Part shown: positions 47,274-50,023 of the stretch, piece after piece
Numbering within the stretch: position 1 is the first letter of the stretch
Layout: each line of letters opens with the position of its first letter
Assembly (NCBI GenBank): GCA_905477785.1
Contig: CAJQGR010000019.1
Location: 1-50,023, forward strand
Source: an uncultured Hellea sp.
GTDB taxonomy: Bacteria > Pseudomonadota > Alphaproteobacteria > Caulobacterales > Maricaulaceae
Direction: 5' to 3'
Length of the DNA stretch: 50,023 nt
Made by a program: the position numbers and the translations under genes
The notes under the pieces: generated by a model
The model's input: only the letters and a program-made list of their open reading frames with translations
Database searches by the model: none
What the model was told of the DNA's origin: nothing

Positions 47274-48433
47274 CGGAAGTAGCTCAATAAAACTTCTTTA
47301 TAAATTTTAGTTAGGGATAATATATCTTCAACATCTACTTGCTCATTAACTTGGTGCATTGTTGCGCCAACAAGACCAAACTCGGCAACTGGTGCATAAT
47401 GAGTTATAAAGCGAGCATCCGAAGTTCCGCCTGACGTAGACAGGGCCGGTTTTATTCCTAAAATTTTTTCAGCTGAGTTTTGTATGATATCTGTAAGTTT
47501 GCATGGCGGAGTTAAAAAACTTTCACCTGAAACTCTAACATTTAATTCAATTAATGCATCAAATTTTGTACGCGCATTATCAATAACTCCTTCAATCCAT
47601 TGTATGAGTTCAGCACTATTATGTTCAATATTAAATCTAATATTAAAGCGAGCACAAGCTCTCTCCGGTATCATGTTTTCAGTAGGATTGCCTACATCGA
47701 TAGTTGTAACCTCTAGATTAGAGGGTTGAAAAAACTCTGAACCATTATCTAAAAAACGTGACTGAAGTTCGCTAATTATACCCACTAAAATAGGAATTGG
47801 ATTTGTTGTGAGGTGTGGATAGGCGACATGCCCTTGCTTGCCTATGACTGTTATCTCGGCATTTAATGAACCACGTCTGCCATTTTTAATCATTTCACCC
47901 ATTCGCAATGGATTTGTTGGTTCGCCCACAAGGCAATGATCTATTTTTTCGCCCTCTTCTGTTATTGCAGAAAGTAATTTTTTTGTACCATTAATTGCGG
48001 GTCCTTCTTCATCACCCGTTATCAAAAAACTTACTGAACCTTCTGGCAGCCAACCAGTAGCAAGAAGCTCTGAAAGTCCTCCTACAAAAGCAGCTATAGC
48101 ACCTTTCATATCTGCAGCGCCGCGCCCTATAAGTTTACCGTTTTTAATTTCGCCTGCGAACGGATCAAGCTCCCATCCTTTTTTGTCACCAGGCGGCACA
48201 ACGTCCGTGTGACCCGCAAAACAAAAGTTTGGAGCCCTATCACCTAGGCGTGCGTACAAATTATCTACTCTGTCCTCTCCTGAGCCAAATGGATAACGGC
48301 GGCATCTAAACCCAAGCTCAGATAGCTGTTTTTCCAACCTATCAAGAGCCCCTTCATCCTTTGGTGTAATGGAAGGGTACGAAATCAAATCCGCTGCGAA
48401 TTTTACTGGGTCTATTGCATTTTTCATATTCAT
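47270..48433 (-). CDS. dapE: succinyl-diaminopimelate desuccinylase
   Basis: This dinuclear zinc hydrolase of the M20 family, 387 aa with the chosen start, acts in the lysine and diaminopimelate pathway. The metal-site motifs are AGHTDVVPPGD (His75, Asp77), GRGAADMKGA (Asp108), ITGDEEGPAINGT (catalytic Glu142 and ligand Glu143) and GGTSDARF. The ATG at 48433 is preferred because a longer frame up to 48529 would overlap msrA and adds a segment without family resemblance. No strong ribosome site is visible. It lies 40 bp after msrA. Confidence 0.95.
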   Translation of the reverse strand: MNMKNAIDPVKFAADLISYPSITPKDEGALDRLEKQLSELGFRCRRYPFGSGEDRVDNLYARLGDRAPNFCFAGHTDVVPPGDKKGWELDPFAGEIKNGKLIGRGAADMKGAIAAFVGGLSELLATGWLPEGSVSFLITGDEEGPAINGTKKLLSAITEEGEKIDHCLVGEPTNPLRMGEMIKNGRRGSLNAEITVIGKQGHVAYPHLTTNPIPILVGIISELQSRFLDNGSEFFQPSNLEVTTIDVGNPTENMIPERACARFNIRFNIEHNSAELIQWIEGVIDNARTKFDALIELNVRVSGESFLTPPCKLTDIIQNSAEKILGIKPALSTSGGTSDARFITHYAPVAEFGLVGATMHQVNEQVDVEDILSLTKIYKEVLLSYFR

Positions 48434-48473
48434 TATTTTAACTAAGCCTTGATGAATAATACATGCAAGTATT

Positions 48474-49055
48474 TTATCTCTCTGGTATTTCGCAAACGAT
48501 ACCTGTAGGACCATGCATGCAATATCCATTTGGGTTTTTGGCTAGATATTGCTGATGATAATCTTCTGCTGGGTAATAGGTCGGAGCGGCATTTAGTTCA
48601 GTTGTAATTGTCTTCCCATAAGCAATTTCATATCTAGAAATTGCCTCTTGCGCTTTAATCTTTTGAGTTTCTGTATAAGTGTAAATGGTGCTCCTATATT
48701 GTGGACCACGATCATTACCCTGTCTGTTACCTTGAGTTGGGTCATGATTTTCAAAGAAAACTTTTAATATTTTATCAAAACTAATAACCTCCGGGTCAAA
48801 AACTACATGAACAACCTCTGCGTGACCTGTTGTTCCTGTGCAAGTTTTAGGATAATCTGGGTCTTTAGTATGCCCTCCAGAGTAGCCAACTGAAGTTACA
48901 AAAACTCCGTCAAGCTTCCAAAATATTCTTTCAGCTCCCCAGAAACAACCCATACCAAGCTGAACTTGCTGCATATCATCTGGGATGGTTTCAAACATAT
49001 TTCTATTATTTAAGAAATGTGTAGGGTTTGCACAAAGTTGGTTATTAATAATCAC
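48474..49055 (-). CDS. msrA: peptide-methionine (S)-S-oxide reductase
   Basis: This 193-aa repair enzyme reduces methionine-S-sulfoxide. The catalytic Cys37 is in the GCFWGAER motif; downstream are VGYSGGHTKDPDY and HAEVVHVVFDP, and a C-terminal Cys pair (NGYCMHGPTGIVCEIPER) may resolve the sulfenic acid. The start is GTG at 49055, with AGGAG 5 nt upstream. It is the second gene of a four-gene minus-strand operon (FGase-like, msrA, dapE, membrane protein). Confidence 0.97.
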   Translation of the reverse strand: MIINNQLCANPTHFLNNRNMFETIPDDMQQVQLGMGCFWGAERIFWKLDGVFVTSVGYSGGHTKDPDYPKTCTGTTGHAEVVHVVFDPEVISFDKILKVFFENHDPTQGNRQGNDRGPQYRSTIYTYTETQKIKAQEAISRYEIAYGKTITTELNAAPTYYPAEDYHQQYLAKNPNGYCMHGPTGIVCEIPER

Positions 49056-49088
49056 AATGTCTCCTAAAGTCTTTATACCTGAATTTTA

Positions 49089-49811
49089 TTAACTCATTAT
49101 TGGCTTAATACAATTAGCCAGAATATTTGCCATTAAAATTGCTTTGTCATCAGTATCTACGTGGTCTTGACGTATCTCGATTGCAAGGTGTCGCAATGAA
49201 CGAGGCGCAACATTCACGTCTATTGTATGATTTAAATCATAAGCGGAATAAGGCTCATTAATACCAAGACTTAAATGAGCTCCATGTAAATTCAACTGAG
49301 TTTGAAATCTTTTGGCTGTTTGCTCATCATGTTTAACAAGCAGTCCGATATCAACAGTTCTTAGGTGCCCTAATTTTGGCTTTTTTGTGAAACTATGAAT
49401 TGATATTACAAGAGGCTTTTCAAGCTTATCTAAAGAACCATTAATTCCTTCATGATACGGCCTATAAAAGTTATCAATCCGTTCTTTTCGTTCTAACTCT
49501 GATAAATACATATTTCTTTTTATAGTGGTTCCATCACTTTTAATTGGAATTAAACTTGGAGAAGTCAAATGACGATTTAAGTCTATTACTAGGCGCGATA
49601 CTCCTGCTATTTGCCCTGAACATCCGAATGCTTCACATAATTCTCTTACAACAGTTTCAGTTCCTATATCCCATGCTATATGTCGATCTAAATCTTCAAC
49701 CTGAAGTCCTAGGTTATTATATTTCTCTGGAATATATCTTGAGGCGTGATCCCCAAAAATAAAAAGTGGCGTATTTCGTAGTGCCTTAATAACCTGAAAA
49801 TTCTGTTTCAT
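49089..49811 (-). CDS. N-formylglutamate amidohydrolase family protein
   Basis: This 240-aa predicted metallohydrolase of the FGase family (PF05013) has the opening FIFGDHASRYIPEKYNNLG, followed by DRHIAWDIGTETVV, SRLVIDLNRHLTSPSLIP and VISIHSFTKK, all family signatures. In histidine degradation FGase releases formate and glutamate. No hut gene is present here, so another N-acyl amino acid substrate is possible. It heads the operon with msrA and dapE (33 bp to msrA). Confidence 0.88.
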   Translation of the reverse strand: MKQNFQVIKALRNTPLFIFGDHASRYIPEKYNNLGLQVEDLDRHIAWDIGTETVVRELCEAFGCSGQIAGVSRLVIDLNRHLTSPSLIPIKSDGTTIKRNMYLSELERKERIDNFYRPYHEGINGSLDKLEKPLVISIHSFTKKPKLGHLRTVDIGLLVKHDEQTAKRFQTQLNLHGAHLSLGINEPYSAYDLNHTIDVNVAPRSLRHLAIEIRQDHVDTDDKAILMANILANCIKPIMS

Positions 49812-49874
49812 AGAGACATATATATCAAGTAATGCGTGATTAGTAACCGTTCATTTAAACTATGATAAAACAGC

Positions 49875-49902
49875 TTGAGAAGTCATAAAAACTCTTTATA
49901 TC
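49875..49902 (+). promoter_or_regulatory. candidate sigma-70 promoter of tRNA-Ser
   Basis: TTGAGA (5 of 6) and TATATC (4 of 6) are separated by 16 bp, and the predicted start of transcription is about 18 nt before the tRNA. The position is as expected for a stable RNA gene. Confidence 0.5.
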
Positions 49903-49926
49903 GCACTATCTCGAAACCGTTCTTGT

Positions 49927-50017
49927 GGTGAGGTGGCCGAGTGGTTTAAGGCGCACGCTTGGAAAGCGTGTTTAGGTTAATAGCCTAACGTGGGTTCGAA
50001 TCCCATCCTCACCTCCA
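49927..50017 (+). tRNA. tRNA-Ser (anticodon GGA)
   Basis: The gene folds as a class II tRNA. The acceptor stem GGTGAGG/CCTCACC is perfect; the D arm has three pairs; the anticodon stem CACGC/GCGTG holds loop TTGGAAA with anticodon GGA (reads UCC and UCU). A long variable arm (TTAGG/CCTAA) marks serine, and the T arm GTGGG/CCCAT has loop TTCGAAT. The 3' CCA is encoded. The discriminator base is T, where serine tRNAs usually have G. The window ends six bases later. Confidence 0.95.
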
Positions 50018-50023
50018 GAACAA

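Noticed and set aside
48434-48529. N-terminal extension of dapE (32 extra codons)
   Set aside because: It overlaps the end of msrA, lacks family resemblance and is not needed; the ATG at 48433 gives the normal DapE length.

Overview
The window is a compact, clearly AT-rich chromosomal segment of an alphaproteobacterium, most likely a free-living marine heterotroph. The support is the set of alphaproteobacterial gene orders and families: rpmF, eno, ftsB and pdhABC-lpd with a lipoylated E1 beta subunit; mdh-sucC-sucD-sucA-sucB-lpd; sdhC-sdhD-sdhA...sdhB; a DUF1491 protein; and def-fmt-truA. The standard code is used (TGA, TAA and TAG all act as stops). I could not fix the lineage further. No insertion sequence, prophage, CRISPR array, rRNA or obvious pseudogene is visible. 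The only RNA gene is a tRNA-Ser(GGA) at the right edge. No gene-free stretch exceeds 300 bases; the longest is about 264 bp, between the efflux operon and the PhoR-like kinase.

Layout. 1-3 kb: end of a dTDP-rhamnose biosynthesis gene (rfbD/rmlD), an ABC-2 type ATPase, and a PiT phosphate permease. 3-5.6 kb: a MATE exporter, a DUF1491 protein and a short orphan histidine kinase. 5.6-13.7 kb: a minus-strand operon for a tripartite RND efflux pump (outer-membrane factor, adaptor, pump) ending in an M13 metallopeptidase lipoprotein and a clear Rho-independent terminator. 14-15.9 kb: PhoR-like kinase and PhoB-like regulator. 16-24.2 kb: a glycine-zipper lipoprotein, L32, enolase, FtsB and the whole pyruvate dehydrogenase complex, interrupted by a MAPEG gene. 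24.2-34.7 kb: a serine hydrolase, then lpd, sucB, sucA, sucD, sucC and mdh on the minus strand. 34.8-38.8 kb: zapE with a small membrane protein, a TM-helix-repeat channel-like protein, an arsenate reductase/phosphatase-like protein and an acyltransferase. 38.8-43.1 kb: succinate dehydrogenase, with a crotonase gene between sdhA and sdhB. 43.3-45.5 kb: def, fmt, truA. 45.6-46.7 kb: a secreted GH16 beta-glucanase lipoprotein. 46.7-49.8 kb: an operon of N-formylglutamate amidohydrolase-like protein, msrA, dapE and a membrane protein, then the tRNA.

Together the genes carry carbon from lower glycolysis (enolase) through pyruvate dehydrogenase and much of the TCA cycle (2-oxoglutarate dehydrogenase, succinyl-CoA synthetase, succinate dehydrogenase, malate dehydrogenase). 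Envelope transport and defence genes sit around this core.

The most striking observation is in succinate dehydrogenase. Both histidines that normally hold heme b are absent (Met82 in SdhC, Tyr63 in SdhD), and the glycines beside them are replaced by Gln and Glu. The quinone-site residues and all iron-sulfur cysteines are kept. This predicts a heme-free or differently ligated complex II. Other points of interest are a perfect LacI-type palindrome before the GH16 gene, two tandem lipoyl domains in SucB, a MAPEG gene inside the pdh operon, and a near-identical lipoyl segment shared by pdhB and pdhC.
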